Source of the DNA: Rhyacophila brunnea
Lineage: Eukaryota > Arthropoda > Insecta > Trichoptera > Rhyacophilidae
Length of the DNA stretch: 64,000 bases
Assembly: GCA_022495005.1 (NCBI GenBank)
Contig: JAGYXB010001943.1
Location: forward strand, 806,001-870,000
Direction of reading: 5' to 3'
The first letter of the stretch is position 1; each line of letters starts with the position of its first letter. The notes beneath the pieces are model-generated. The model was not told the origin of the DNA. It ran no database searches and saw only the letters and a list, made by a program, of their open reading frames with translations. This document shows positions 24,905 to 37,865 of the stretch, piece by piece. The position numbers were made by a program, and so were the translations under genes.

Positions 24905-25150
24905 CTAATAAAATCGAGCAGGTGCTACTGACTCCCTTACACTACTACGTATAGCTTCTCGTAATATCAACCGCGGACATCCACATTCTTCCTGGGTACA
25001 TTCCTTATACTCAGACACTCCACACTTTAAGTCTAGCAATAACGTTAACCAAATCTAGCAGGTACCACTGATCTCCACATTTATCCTGCGAACCCTCGTA
25101 GTTTTTCAGGTACATACTCCATACCCAGACACTCCGCACCTGTCGCACCC
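24905..25150. repeat. Diverged tandem duplication
   Basis: Two blocks resemble each other: GAGCAGGTGCTACTGACTCC to ACTCAGACACTCCACAC (about 24916-25025), and TAGCAGGTACCACTGATCTC to ACCCAGACACTCCGCAC (about 25056-25139). The second carries an insertion around TGCGAACCCTCGTAG. It is probably an old local duplication. Confidence 0.5.
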
Positions 25151-25548
25151 ACGAGTGTTTATCGAATGCGCGGGGCCTAGCGGTCATAATTATTACCGCC
25201 TTTGGGGTCTTACACCGTCATAGGCCTTGCGTGTCAATGCCGAGAGAAGTGGGGCCAACCCGTAGCGAAGGCTTCGACAGCTAAATCATTCTGGTCACAT
25301 TCCTCAGTCATGAAGTCCTGACAACGAAAATGTTAAATATTCCATTCACCTAAATAATTTGTATTACTCCTGGGTTGGGTCCGTACCCCCCTCCACCTCC
25401 TGTCCAGAAATTTGTAGGTATGCAGTTCGCCGTATTACACTTCACCGTGAAATGTTGTATCAGAAATATTTGGTCGTATATTAAAGACCGTCCAACCTCT
25501 CTGGGTCGTATTGTTCTGAGATAAAATGCATTTTTAAATAAAACACGG

Positions 25549-25640
25549 TTCTTGTCGGTTTACAGAAAGCCAGCGGCAAACAAATTTTGAAAATAGCCGA
25601 TATACTGGATTATTTGTTAGGTTCGGTTAGGTTAGGTTTT
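25549..25640. repeat. Half-copy of the GGTTA-cored foldback
   Basis: Matches one arm of the element at 48397-48611: GTCGGTTTACAG, AGCGGCAAACA.ATTTTGAAAATAGCCGATA, ACTGGATTATTTGTTAGG, then GGTTAGGTTAGG. The second arm is absent, so it is truncated within the GGTTA core. Confidence 0.65.
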
Positions 25641-25644
25641 CATT

Positions 25645-28600
25645 CTTGAATTCATGAATTTTACCGAAATCAGAGATGACCGTGTAAGCCCTCCTCCTTG
25701 TGTGAGTGTCTGAGTACCTACTTGTATTTATAGGTTCGAATACATAGTATATTGTTTATATAGGTATGTTTGATTAATAGTGTCAATAGTCATGTGTAAA
25801 TATAAATAGTAATCACAAACTAACTGTTTAATTTTCTTCGATTCATGACTTTATTGAAAGATAAGCGTCATTCACCATTAATCTCAACTTATCATCACAA
25901 AACAGGTCAAACTGCTTGAGTTAGCACCTAATCACTCCACTATCTACTCCTCGATAATAATTGCCTGAGTTTCGCTTCCTCTTGGTCTTAAACCAACACA
26001 CGATCTCCTTTGAAACTGTAAACTTAATCGACTCATTGATCACGTCGCTAAGTTTACCGCCCTTTTCGAATGACGTGGCCACCATTTTGTCATAAAATTT
26101 TATTTCGCTCTCATGTGAATGCCTCCGTTAAAAGCGCAATACGTATATATCGATTAAAAGTTGTATTTGTAGTTAGTTGTATGAGTCTATATTATCAAAT
26201 AATTAATAAATAATTATTATATTCCGGCCCAAACATGAATCATTGAGAAATTCAACCAGTAAATTCATCGGGGATTTATGATTGTTATAAAACTTATTAT
26301 TTATTACATGGTTTTTGTATAAAAATAGACTAAACAGTTAGTAATAATAATTAATTTAAATAAAAATATACCTTGATGTTAGCTGAAAATGTATGTGCTA
26401 ATAATAGGTATTTTTATTGTATCTTAATGACATATGTCCTGTATTTTTCAGAGATTGATTTGTTAATCTTTTGATAAAGTCACAGTTACTAACAGATACA
26501 CCCATGTTTTAAGATCTATTTTATTTACATTTTTAGTGTGGTAATAGAAGTGAAACAATCACAAAACACATAAATTATATTGTGACATGAAATCAAACCT
26601 GTAGCTTCCAGACGAAAAGCCAGCGCTTCACATACTGGACTATGAGAGTTACGAATATACTGATGAAAACTGTAGCGAAAATCTAAAATAATATTGAAAT
26701 GTCTCGTTGTGTATATTCAGAACATATGTATTATATTATATATGAAAAATATAATTAAAAATTATTATTATTAAAAATATAATCAATACAATAGATATTA
26801 TTACTGATAGATAAATATATAAATGCAGTAGTATTTATCTTTAACATATTATATGATACGATTTAATTATCATCGTTATAATATACATTTTAATAATGTG
26901 GATCTTAGCCTCTTTCAGGTTTTCTCCACTTAGCAAAGTTGTGTAACACAAAACTACACAGTTCAACCCCCCAATTCTTCCAATCCTCCCCCTATCTTTC
27001 TGATATATTGAAAAGGAGCATCTTAAGTGGTTTAGTGTCTTGCATCCTTGAGACATGGCCTGATCAACGGAGCCGCCCCACTTTCATATGTACTGTATCT
27101 TCCTCGCCATCTTAAAAGCAGCCAAACCCAAAAAAATGTAAAATATCAAGGTTAATAAAGTTATCCTTTTTTCAATAATTTCGTGAATCGATGGTACATA
27201 ATTTTATTTTATTATTAATTGCTCGAGGTGTTAATTTATTTTAACAATGTTTATACCAGATTTAATTAAAAAAAACTCTAAGAGAAGTGTCAACTTCTTT
27301 ATTTTCTTTTACTTTCAAAGGTTTTTTTTTCAATTAACTGTCACAGTGATGAACATAGTAGATATTTTATCAAAGAGAACCTACTTGCAGTGAAACTAGC
27401 TGTAGGTACTGCGCGATATTTTCTAATACAAGACTATTCAGGGTTGATGCGAAGTTACTAGGTAGATATGAAGATCAATTAATAATATGTTGACGTAATA
27501 ATTTTATATAGTTAGTTTAACCACCCGTAATAAGATAAACAATTTGATGTAATCTTTACAGATCCCTACCGAACAAATTATATTCTTAATCTTATTTTAT
27601 TAAACACAAAAAGTAATTATAAAATAAAATTTTACACGTGAATTATCATCCAATCATCAAATCACATCAAATTGTTACAACCATATATTTTGAAATAAGT
27701 ATTATAATACATGAAGTAAGACTTTTCACACCCCGCCTCGCTAAGCCCCCCTGCATAGAGCTCTGTGCGGGCCATGCATGGATACAATATATACCATTAA
27801 CGAGTTATAAGTATTTAACTAATAATATATTATGAAGTAACTAACGACCCAATTTGTACACCATCATCGCCAAAACTATCCACTCTTTTATCGACTGCCA
27901 TCCAAACCTTTAATTGATAAACCTAGCATTGTACCAAATACCAAGTCAATATTATAATGATAATAAATTGTATGAAACAAAACAACAAATTAGTGTTACT
28001 TATATTTATGATAACCCTTAGATGGAGATCTACTAATGTCTTAGAAGTAGTACATAGCTTATGCAGAGGCAGACGTTGCTAATTAATATGTCTTGAAATA
28101 CTTTGATGTATTTTATAATTTGTAACTAATATAGATGTAATTATTTTATCAGCGTTTATTTCAATATTTCTTTTTCTTAATAACCAAATATCCGCTTCTA
28201 ACGAGTCAAACTTCCCACTACTGCCAATCAATAAGTGTCCACAGAAAAAAAAATATAGATTCGCCTTCATAAACCTGTCATATACACAATTGCATTATTA
28301 CGCAAAGAAGTAATTCATAGACAATAACTGTGAATAGTTCTTTATTCATTTAAGGGGTTGCCATTTTTATTTGTTAGTTTTTTTAATTCAATTTAACTAC
28401 TTAGTTTAATGTGGATACATGATTGATTATAAACTGTTTTTATGGTTGTTTTATTGTATACACTTGGACACTGTATTACATTTTAAGAATTTATAATATA
28501 TTTAGATAATATTAATATAGTTATCTATGTGAATTTAGTATTTATTAAATAGTTTTTACCATTCTCGGACAAATAAAGTATGTGAGGAACAATTATTTGA

Positions 28601-28835
28601 TTGAGAATTAACTGCTTGGTTAAAAGGTTTGATATCGACTGATACAATATAATATGTTCGAGTGACGAGTACTACATTGTCATCTGAGATCGTTTGTTGT
28701 GTTTTATATTTATAGATGTTACTGTAGAATCATTGGGACTAATAGACACCAATGATAGGGAGATTCTAGGGCTGATAACGGATTCACGAATGAACATGAG
28801 ATATGCGTAATCCGGTATAATAATAAATTATACCA
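25645..28835. other. No recognisable gene or element
   Basis: AT-rich text. A GCCATTTTG-type word lies at 26080-26090 and a short GC-richer piece at 27728-27780. No paired ends, SINE head or protein motif was found. Confidence 0.45.
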
Positions 28836-28839
28836 CGGG

Positions 28840-28960
28840 TACCAGGTTCAAATCTCTCCACCTTTATAAAACCTAGATTATTCATTACCATCACATGCCA
28901 GAAATAAGAATACCGACAATTTTTTTGTTTTTTGAATCTAGGAGAAAAGAGGCTACTCAT
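28840..28960 (+). mobile_element. LINE tail fragment, highly diverged
   Basis: The text CAAATCTCTCCACCTTTATAAAA...CACATGCCAGAAATAAGAAT parallels the LINE tail at 21535-21615 (CAAAACTCTCCACCTTCATAAAA...GCGCATGCCTGAGTCACGGAT). One frame retains MPEIRIPT, equivalent to MPESRIPK there. It is a decayed relative of that element. Confidence 0.55.
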
Positions 28961-28964
28961 AGGA

Positions 28965-30285
28965 GTGATTGATGATTGGACCTTGCTCAATAACAAAGGA
29001 GAGACTTCTCATTCATAATATCATAAATTTATTTCAAAGCTCACGTAAAAGTTTATAAATTATTAAAAAAGCTCCATTTATATTTTAATATAAATTCCGT
29101 GATTTATTAACATTATTATTTCGATCAATAGTTAAACTAACAACCTACGGTAGCATGGCAGCTATTTTTAAATAAGTTTTTTATATTGTTTTGATATATA
29201 AATAATTCTATCAACATATAAAAGACACACCTACCAAGCTTACTCTAACAGTAAATGAAAAAAAAACCCTGAATCCTACATAAGTATAATTCTGTACCAT
29301 CTGTGGTTTTGTTGAGTTATTTTCCATCGCTTTGTGCATTTAATTGGTTTGGTTTCTGTGGTCTCTCGCCGCATCTTGTTCCTTCTATTGTATATACGAT
29401 TCAGTCGACACAAATATTCATTTCAAGCTTTACTATTCCTATAATAATATTCGAATGAGTAAATTCTATTTAATATTTTAAGTAAGGTATATTAACATTT
29501 TTTTTCTGTGAGGATTGGTTATCAGTCATCTTAATACTTATTTAGGGAGTACCGAGACGGAGGTTAAAAAAAACCAGACTATTTAACCAGTATCCAAAAC
29601 AAATATTGATTGAAATATAAGTCGAATACCTATGCGAACCATGCGTAGTATCGTATTACGTTAACGTTAAATGATGCATCACGTTAATTATCATTTTAAA
29701 AATATCAAAATATAATCATTATTTAAATACTATGATCCTTATTTTTATCTAAAAAAGAGTTCAGGTAAAGATTCTGACACAGACGATTGAATAAATAGAA
29801 TCGTCAATGGTTGTCAGTAACCGATATATTTCTTTAATGCCGGCAAATTGGCAGTACATTCAATTAATATCGTTAATCCATAATAATTATTGGTTACAGT
29901 TTCTTCTACAAGTATATTATATAAAATGTGTGCACTTTTATAATAAATTGTATATTCACCGTTCAAAATTATCAAGAACTGAGTCGCAAATACTGGTCTA
30001 TGATTGAATTTGTAAGTCATATAAATATTGTATTTATTTTTCACCATAGACATAGTATGTATTTTTATTTAGCTGTAAATTTCGTATTATTCGTGCCATA
30101 TTCTAAACGAAAATTGGCTATTCTTGTTTTTCATAATGTATCTCTCATTTTATTACATTTCTCGAAGTGACTATGTTCTTCGATTGAATCACTGACGCAA
30201 ATTCTTTACTAAAAATACAAAATTGTTTTTGTATTCTTTTTCTCTTGCCTCACAAGAAAAGTTGTCATTTTTACAACGTTTTTTT
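28965..30285. other. No recognisable feature
   Basis: AT-rich. The overlapping open frames at 29807-30170 on both strands have the amino-acid make-up expected of chance frames in AT-rich DNA (many I, Y, N, K, F) and no motif. Confidence 0.5.
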
Positions 30286-30291
30286 TTATTA

Positions 30292-30700
30292 CAACGTTTA
30301 TATTAGCTCGTATTCTTGTTTGTCCGGTGGTTGTTTGTCCAGTACAAATCTTGCATTCGATTTTTAACTAACTTCTCGACTAGCTAGACATTTTAAACTC
30401 TTAGAATATATCAGAACACGATGCCAATGCATTCTTTTAATACATTTAGCCACCTTCATCATCTTCATTTTCAGTTAATTCTGTTTTGTATAGAAAGTTA
30501 TTTCAAAAAAAATCGTAAAAAGTAAAAGACTATTATTGGTTGCTAAGGGGTTGGTTCTGAATTATTAATATATACGTGCGCTACTATGAAAATCAAAATG
30601 AAATGTCAAAATGACATTTCAGAATTTTATTTACTTCATATCAAGTACAAGTTTGAGCATATTGAGCATAAAAATTTAACAGAAAATTTAAAAATGTTAT
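30292..30700 (-). mobile_element. TA-flanked MITE, family E, copy 1
   Basis: The reverse complement of the elements at 48780-49213 and 62521-62909, recognised by CGTATTCTTGTTTGTCCGGT, GATGCCAATGCATTCTTTTA, TTAATTCTGTTTTGTATAGA and AACAGAAAATTTAAAAATGT. The ends are CAACGTTTA and TAAAAATGTTA. A second ACAACGTT lies 18 bp outside. It contains the self-complementary GAAATGTCAAAATGACATTTC. No coding capacity. Confidence 0.75.
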
Positions 30701-31341
30701 ATATAAAAAGTTCTTTTTATCTTGTAATTCTTATTAGTCATTATGTAACCAAAAAAATAGTTTTCTTATAATGATTTTGACATATTAAATACAATCATTG
30801 AGATACTACACCATACTATTTCATCATTCAGTTATCTTAAATTACTAGAAAAAAATAGTAGAATTGGAAATATATTAATCCAAATCAGTACAGATTTTTA
30901 GTAAATAATATATTCATAGTTACATTATTACGATGAACGATAATTTTCTAAAAATAAAATAACCACAAACATTTAATTTATTATTTTTATCTATAACCAC
31001 ATTCAGATACAGCCTGAAACCTTCGCCAGCGCACTGGCTGTAAATTTATTCGTCGATGCGAAATGCACAACAGCAGACACCCGTTGTGTATGAATGTTGT
31101 AACTTGTTCAACTCTCTCTGGCTTTAAAAAGCTTTGTGCACAACGAGAGCTTTTCACAATATACAAGTGCATATATTTTCCGCTTGTATAGAATTGCTAA
31201 TGTATAATAATTATTATCGTTTTATTGATGACTTTTGAGCTTTAACGTATCGTGAATTATACAATAGGGGCTTTCGATAAAATGGTCGAGTTTTAAGTAA
31301 TTATTATGTATGTGCAAAAATCACTATTTTCTGTACGAAAT

Positions 31342-31810
31342 CAGATCATCATCATCAGCCTGACTCTATGCACTGCTGGATGAAGGCCTCCTCAACCTGC
31401 TTCCACTTCTCTAGGTCCTGTGCGTTGCGTTGCCACGTACTTCCGTATAACTTTATCATTTCATCGATCCAGCGGCCTCTAGGTCTACCTTGCGGACGTT
31501 GTGTACCTCTTGGATACCACTGGATGACTAAATTTGGCCAACGATTTTCTCTTCCTCGAGCTATGTGTCTAGCCCATCTCCATTTGAGGCTTTTAATGAA
31601 CTCTATCACATCACAAGCCCCTGTCTGCTTCCTTATTCACTCATTCCTCTTTTTGTCCTTTCGCGTAATGCCCAGCATGCACCTCTCCATACCACGTTCT
31701 GCTACTCTAAGTTTCTGTATCTCTCTTTTACTTAGGGTCCATGTTTCATATTATGTGATTACGAGAAGCACACACTGGTTGAACACTTTGCGCTTCACAT
31801 CAGATAATAT
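31342..31810 (-). mobile_element. Non-LTR retrotransposon tail with GAT-repeat end
   Basis: On the minus strand: a region equivalent to VFNQCVL and YETWTLSKREIQKLRVAER, then after interruptions KRKVIEFIKSLKW-like text with IKSLKWRWARHIARG and RPQGRPRGRWIDEMIK, closing with WKQVEEAFIQQCIESG before a stop at 31352-31354. It ends in GATGATGATGATCTGA, a simple-repeat 3' tail typical of RTE/Jockey-like elements. It is 5'-truncated, with stops in the upstream part. The plus-strand frame over the same bases is a shadow. Confidence 0.85.
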
Positions 31811-31908
31811 ACGAAAAACATACATTTAATTCTAATAGGAGAAGATATTATTATGTATCACCATGTCCACTCCAAAGCCAATTACCAATAGATAATGCTT
31901 GTATCCAA

Positions 31909-32225
31909 GGAACTGGAAAAATAATGGGAACTGAAATACCTAACTGATGTGGAATGACAGGCAACCGATCTCGAGTGTGGAAGAATATTAAATAAACTTA
32001 AACACGTGTCAAGAATATGCTTTTTCTTCGTTCTGACAACTGCTCTCGGTTTTTGCACTGACGCACGTTCAATATTGGTATATTTTAAGATTGCAGCAAA
32101 CACTATTCCACGTCTATAACATGTGGTTCATTTTCGTAAGACAAATACATTCAAAACCTTGCGTCAAAATTTTGTGTGTTAGAGTACTGACAGCCTATCG
32201 GAATTCTATTTATCGAATCGCAATC
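31909..32225 (-). mobile_element. 305-bp element, copy 3, diverged
   Basis: Matches the reverse complement of copies 1 and 2: AAGGAACTGGAAAAATAATG, CAGGCAACCGATCTCGAGTG, CACGTGTCAAGAATATGC, ACTGCTCTCGGTTTTTGC and TTCATTTTCGTAAGAC. The far end near TCTATTTATCGAAT is decayed, and no convincing target duplication remains. Confidence 0.65.
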
Positions 32226-32930
32226 GAATTAAATTCCAAAATAAATAGACGTGCGTGAATTATGGGTACTTTTAAAATATATATATTAATACTTACATAT
32301 TGCTATATTATTTAATACTTGGTGAGAATTTAAATATGCACACGTAAATAATGATTTTAATTGTGCATATGTTTAAGTTCCAACGAAAATAGACTTATTT
32401 TATTTTTAAATAAAGCGTCGGGCACAATAATTGTCAATCTGCTATTATAAACATTATGTTAAGAGCGAAATGAATTAAAACTACTAAGTAGTAGATAGAA
32501 ACTTATTAAACTCCCTCATCTAATTTCTGTATCAAATTATAACGAACGTCTATTAATTTCATTAATGAACGTTATTTCATTCGACAGTTCGGCGCCCACT
32601 TGTCCTGGCGAAAAATTTTCCCAGTGCCAACGTATATATATAGCTATATATAAACTTCCATTAATGAAGTAAGAGACGACATAAGTGCCGCAGGCAAAAA
32701 AAAATCAAGTTCTAGAAATCTACTATCAAAGATTAGGTTCCTATATAATATTCGCAATTTCCGCTATGGTTTAATAAGCCGAAGCATGGTCTATCTACTC
32801 CCATGGGATGTCACTAAGTATAACATTGTTGAATGATAGTCCAGCATTTTATTCTGTGAAATATCTAAATCGATGTTATGATTTGTGTAAAAGACCTATT
32901 CAGATTTTAGTATAATTTTAGCTGACTTAA

Positions 32931-33638
32931 GGGCGGACATGCTCAGCGTAGGTCAAAATGGAGGTTTTATTGCACTTTCAAAGTATGATCCTGGACATTC
33001 CTTAAACGTTGTAGATAATGTATTTATATAATTGTGAAGCCTTATTATCCTTTATATTTTTTTTAAACATTTGATGACTGCATAAAGTATTTTTATTACA
33101 TAAAATAGCATTCTTTTAAACCTCTCATATTTCAGTAGGTACATACATGTGCAGTGGTGTTAAGATTTTTTACATTTATTAATTTTAAAATGCATTTATA
33201 AAACCATTAGTATAATTTATGTCGACATTATTATAGTGAAATATTTACAACAAAAAATTATATTGGTAATCTCTGTGATCCCAAATTTGACAAGAATTAG
33301 GCATTTTATTATGCAAAAAATGGGCAAGATTAACACATTTGAAGATAATTCTAAAGATACGGATTATAAGCTATGTCTTTGACCATTTAATTGTGATAAA
33401 CATCTTACGAATTATGATTGCTTTATAATAATTATTGACCTAAGAATAAGGTAGTGTTTTTTTTTTAAATACGCCAATTCTTTTGGCATTCCCCAGTGTT
33501 TAAGCTACAACATACCGTAGCCATAAATTGACAAACTATAATTGAAGTAGGAAGTAAAATGATGTTAACGCGCGTGTTTGAACATGTACAATTTAAAAAA
33601 AAACGGTTAGGTACATGTTCAAACACGCACGTTAACAT
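32931..33638. mobile_element. TTAA foldback family, copy 2, one arm lost
   Basis: Starts GGGCGGACATGCTCAGCGTA directly after TTAA (32927-32930) and follows the left arm of the element at 5729-7034 for about 650 bp. The centre is a small hairpin, GTGTTTGAACATGTAC...GTACATGTTCAAACAC. After CACGTTAACAT the right arm stops abruptly. This keeps a central spacer (AATTTAAAAAAAAACGGTTAG) that copy 1 has lost. Confidence 0.8.
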
Positions 33639-33644
33639 ATAGAT

Positions 33645-34945
33645 TACATCGTTAACATTGAGATATTGCACCATAATATAGCCAAAGTAAATAAGTATGC
33701 CTGCTTTCTAGTTTTACATTTTTTGTTTATTTAGTTAGCACTCTTCATCCTGAACATCGGCTGTTATACCTATGCTATATACGTTTTCACTAAAAAATAA
33801 GTTTAGTAATATTTTGATTGTTGAATTTATCTCCACTTTGGTTGTGTTAATACTAAAATACGTAGTTCAAACTCTCAGATAAAAATGATTTCCTTGTTTA
33901 TAAATAACTGAATACGTATCTCGATTTCTAATGAATATGAAATACATATCAGCATTTAATCGCGTACATTAATGCATCTAGTTTATAAATGTTTAATTGC
34001 CGCCCTATCTCAACAGCCGCTGTGTCACGTCTGCGTTTACATGCATAGCGAGAAATTGCTGAATCGAATCTGTTTCCTTGACATTGCTCAATGATAATTG
34101 CAGTTAACTGCATTCACGCTAAATGAAAATAGTTGCATATAAAATCAACAAGGGTGAGCCTTTTCTCATTCATCACTATAACATGGGACTAGCTTATAAA
34201 TATATCTTAATCTCACAATGATACACAGTAAAGTTCCTATACAGAATGCCGCCCCTAGGCAGAGTCAAAATGCCGCCCCATTTCTTATACAATATTTTTT
34301 ATCATCCGTTCATGACTCCAATATCTAAGAAATGTGTTGTATGGATACATTACTAACAAAATATAATTAGGTATCACTAAATCTTTGCCATCTCTTCTTC
34401 AATAAACAATATTGCTAGTCCACGGTTTCACATACATTTAAATATACTCCCGATAATTTCCAAAACTCGCGAGTGACTGGCAAGAATATCTTTGGATAAA
34501 TTTAAAATTAGGTAAGTATGTACCTACCTATAATTCAAATTTAATTTGCAAATCTGCACGTAGCATTGCTGGTCATCAAGGACAAGGCGTCCTAGAACAA
34601 CGGAATTAAACTAGACATCGCGAACCCGACAAAAAATTTACAGACCTGTTAAACCTTTTATGTTAAAAAATACATTTTTATCCAAACAGTGAGCTGATAT
34701 TTTTAATGGAAAGATATTTCCGTTATTACTAAGTTTAGGTAGCTATTTCTACATATACCTATCGATTTTTCTCGATTTTCCGCCCTTCAAATAACTGCCG
34801 CCCCCAAGCAACGCTCAATCTGCCTACCCCCACGATACGTCACTTATGATACATAATATTTGGCGTATACCTAATGTTGTCATTATACGTATGAGAAATC
34901 ACTTACACACTGCGAACTGCTTTTCTCGTACTATTTGTATGGCAC
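33645..34945. other. No gene; scattered GCCGCCCC words
   Basis: At 34243-34280 and 34795-34840, words such as TGCCGCCCCTAGGC and CTGCCGCCCCCAAGC bracket about 550 bp of AT-rich sequence. They may be parts of one decayed element, but ends and target duplication could not be defined. Confidence 0.4.
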
Positions 34946-34949
34946 TAAT

Positions 34950-35157
34950 TATTTTGACGCCCACAATGGACTTATAATTCGTCACAGGTTCGAATCCTGG
35001 GTCAGTCAAATGCACATAATATTTTTCAATTTGTGTTTGAAGTATGGACCTAATAGAAAGTGGCTAACATACATTTATTGTAAAAACAAAAATCTCTCTG
35101 TAAAAAAGCATACACTCTGTGGAGGCCCACATAATCTTATTAGGATTGGACATTGTC
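34950..35157 (+). mobile_element. tRNA-derived SINE, family B, diverged head
   Basis: The B box in CACAGGTTCGAATCCTGGGT is intact. It is followed by the family B body (TTTTTCAATTTGTGTTTGAA, ACCTAATAGAAAGTGGC) and the 3' end CTGTGGAGGCCCACATAATC, TTATTAGGATTGGACATTGTC. The A-box half is poorly conserved. The plus-strand open frame 34935-35201 over it is fortuitous. Confidence 0.8.
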
Positions 35158-35659
35158 AACTGAAAAAAAGAATTATCTCAAACTCTGTATCACTGCGTTG
35201 AACACGTGATCACTTATTACGGTAATCTCCCACTGCACAACTGTAGAAGTAAAAAGAATATAGTGTTACCTACACCATTCATTTCTTTAAAAATATTGTA
35301 ACAAACTGACCTAAGTAAATGATGTTATATTTCTTTTAATATACCTGTTTTAATGAAATTTAATATCTCCTAATAGTTTCGATGTTTCAAGAATTTTTTA
35401 CAAGAATTGAATTAATAATATGACTATAATTCTATTTAAAATGTCTTTAAATTTCAGTTTTATTTTACTGCCAAGTTTTCACCTTACAGCAAGTAAATAT
35501 TATTATTTTGTATGAATAAATAGATACTTCTCACTCGTATTGAGTGCGGCGTATTCAATGAGGTATAACTATATACCGTCAATCATAATTAAGTGTTTGA
35601 AGATGTCTAAAGCAATTTGAATATTTCTGAATTCCGAATACCGCCAGATGGACTATCTA

Positions 35660-35880
35660 CTCTGACAGCTTGTCTATGAAATTCGTTCCAGTCGTTCATA
35701 CTAAATCCGCTAATAGATCCGTGCGACTAATAGTTGTAATTAATTTGCAAGATTGCCTCCATTTTGAAACGTTCTGGGAACAAGATGGCGTGACATCTAT
35801 CGGAGTAATAGATCATCCGCAGTCGACGATCGAGAAACATGACGACAGGAAGTTGACCTGTCATTAGTGTTGCCATCACA
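35660..35880. promoter_or_regulatory. CpG-rich patch, possible regulatory DNA
   Basis: Contains CCGCCAGATGG, ACAAGATGGCGTGAC, a dense CG tract (GTCGACGATCGAG) and the interrupted palindrome GACAGGAAGTTGACCTGTC at 35843-35861, which includes a nuclear-receptor-like half-site. It stands out from its AT-rich surroundings. An open frame on each strand crosses it but neither has a known motif. Regulatory DNA is one possibility; an unrecognised exon or repeat is another. Confidence 0.2.
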
Positions 35881-36169
35881 CACGCTACTCCGTTGTCTAA
35901 ACTGTACAAAGTATTTCAAAATATCAGCCATACTTGAACAATAAATTATTGAATGAAAATCAGGCAATTGATCACCCAAAAAGTCTTCTTAACTAGGTAC
36001 CTACAACTTTTCACTTTTTTGTTATTCAATTGTCAGGATGTACGATTTTCACGAGACTTATGAAGGAATGAAGTATTTTGAAAGCTTGGCTAAGTTAGAC
36101 AGTTAATAATAATTATTATTGATAAACTAATATATTATTATTAGATAGGTAACATAATCAATAATAATT

Positions 36170-36490
36170 ATTATTCTTCTTCTTCCACGGCGCTACATCC
36201 CAGGGTGGGATTTGGCCTCCTCCACAACCACTCTCCACTCACTCCGGTCTCTCGCCGCATTTCTCTAGTTACCGGGTCTTCCTATATGAAGCCAGTCCAC
36301 TTCTACGGCGTAAGTCTATCTCCTTCTTGGACGGCCTCTGGGTCTCTTTCATTGGGGTAGCCACTTCGTCATGATCTTTGGCGCTCTAACTTCAGGCATT
36401 CTCTCCACATGTCCAGCCCATCGTAGTCTTTGGTACTTACAGTATCTTATGATTGTTTGCTGTTCAATCAGCTCTTCCAACTCGTGGTTC
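36170..36490 (-). mobile_element. Non-LTR retrotransposon tail
   Basis: The minus strand reads LEELIEQQTIIRYCKYQRLR, then WAGHVERMPEVRAPKIMTKW, a GRPRRR basic stretch, and near the end NAARDRSEWRVVVEEAKSHP followed by a GAAGAAGAATAATAA tail. This is the same motif order as the fragment at 21320-21803 (GHVxRMPE, DRS.WR..VEEA), probably the same clade. Stops interrupt it in at least three places. Confidence 0.85.
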
Positions 36491-37096
36491 ATTTTTATTC
36501 TGTAGTTACTTTATTATTACCACAAATAATTTAAAAATGATGTCCAAACAAATAGGTAGGTATATCAGTAGGGTAAAGGAACCCCTCTCTGAAATTTTAC
36601 ATAATATTTCAAGGGTTGCTCCAACCAAAAAAGTGTAACGAAAAAAATATAAATTAATTTATTTAAATAATTATTATATGTTGTAAAAGGCCGTCTCCTT
36701 GGTTTAATAATAAGTTGATTTATTAGAAAACAATGTACCTATTATTGAATTATTCTATTCACTTGTACATACTGATGACACATAATGTTACATAATTATT
36801 ATAATAAGTCTATCAGTTATGTAACTACATAATATTTATTTATTAACAGGTAGGTACCTACACAGGTGGGTGTAAATTCATTGAAGTTTTCCCGTATATA
36901 AAATATGATATTTTATAACGCCTATACAAAGTTGCAACGCGTTTTACAAGGAATATTTTAACCCTCAATATCCGGCCATTCAGTTCATACACTGCACTAT
37001 GAGTATTTACTGTTTACTTTAGTACGCAATATACATACATAAATAGATTGCTACTCGTGGTGACTATATTATGTTGCGAACTGCATTATTTCCTAA

Positions 37097-37217
37097 TGCC
37101 GGGTCCACACTGGCAACATATCGCGCGACAACCTCGTTAAATTTTACGATAATTATCATACTTATTGTAAAATTTAACGAGGGGTTCGCGCGACATGTTG
37201 CCAGTGTGGACCCGGCA
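37097..37217. mobile_element. Foldback MITE, 121 bp, Harbinger-like
   Basis: Arms begin TGCCGGGTCCACACTGGCAA and pair over nearly the full length (CGCGCGA, AACCTCGTTAAATTTTA and complements), leaving a short ACGATAATTATCATACTTAT-like centre. It is flanked by TAA at 37094-37096 and TAA at 37218-37220. A 3-bp TAA/TTA target is the PIF/Harbinger hallmark. No second copy was seen in the window. Confidence 0.8.
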
Positions 37218-37865
37218 TAATACTACTCCGCACACGTTGCGTAGTGTATAGATGTATGCGACTCGCTGCGGAATCCGGAAAGCACCGCAGTCAGCAAGTG
37301 CGACTTAACACCACTCTTATTCTGCCTACTATCTTACCGCGTCCCGTCACTTCACTCATACTGCGTGTTTCACTAGGTACATCCTACACATGACTTTCAG
37401 TTATAACTATTGGTGGAATGTTCACCTACCTGTATTTACCGCATACATCATAATCAGTATTATAACTTGGCCGCCACCAGTTTACGTCTCCACTCCATTC
37501 TGTCTGCCGCAAGCTCTCCCCACTGCCTTTGCTTCAGGGTTGCTGTTTTTCTTTCAGCACAGTCCAACTACCACAATCTAGGTATTCCAAACCTCGTTTT
37601 CAACGGCAACACCAAGTTGAGTCCCGTTTAATTGAGGCTTTCCAGTGATTATAAATTATATAATTTGATTTTTACGGCGTATTGAAAATCTGCGCTATTA
37701 AAAATCTATGCAACATAAATATTACAACAGTGTCAATATTAAATGTCATATTTTCCCTGAAATGTTTTAATTTATTACCGTTCTGTTTCTTCGTCAACGA
37801 CCATACCATGTTGAAAGCACCGGTTCTCGTCCGTTCTGTTTCTTCGTGTTCTGTTATACCATTGG

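Noticed and set aside
31368..31829. 153-codon plus-strand frame, the longest in the window
   Set aside because: It is the antisense shadow of a minus-strand LINE tail with recognisable RT-tail motifs.
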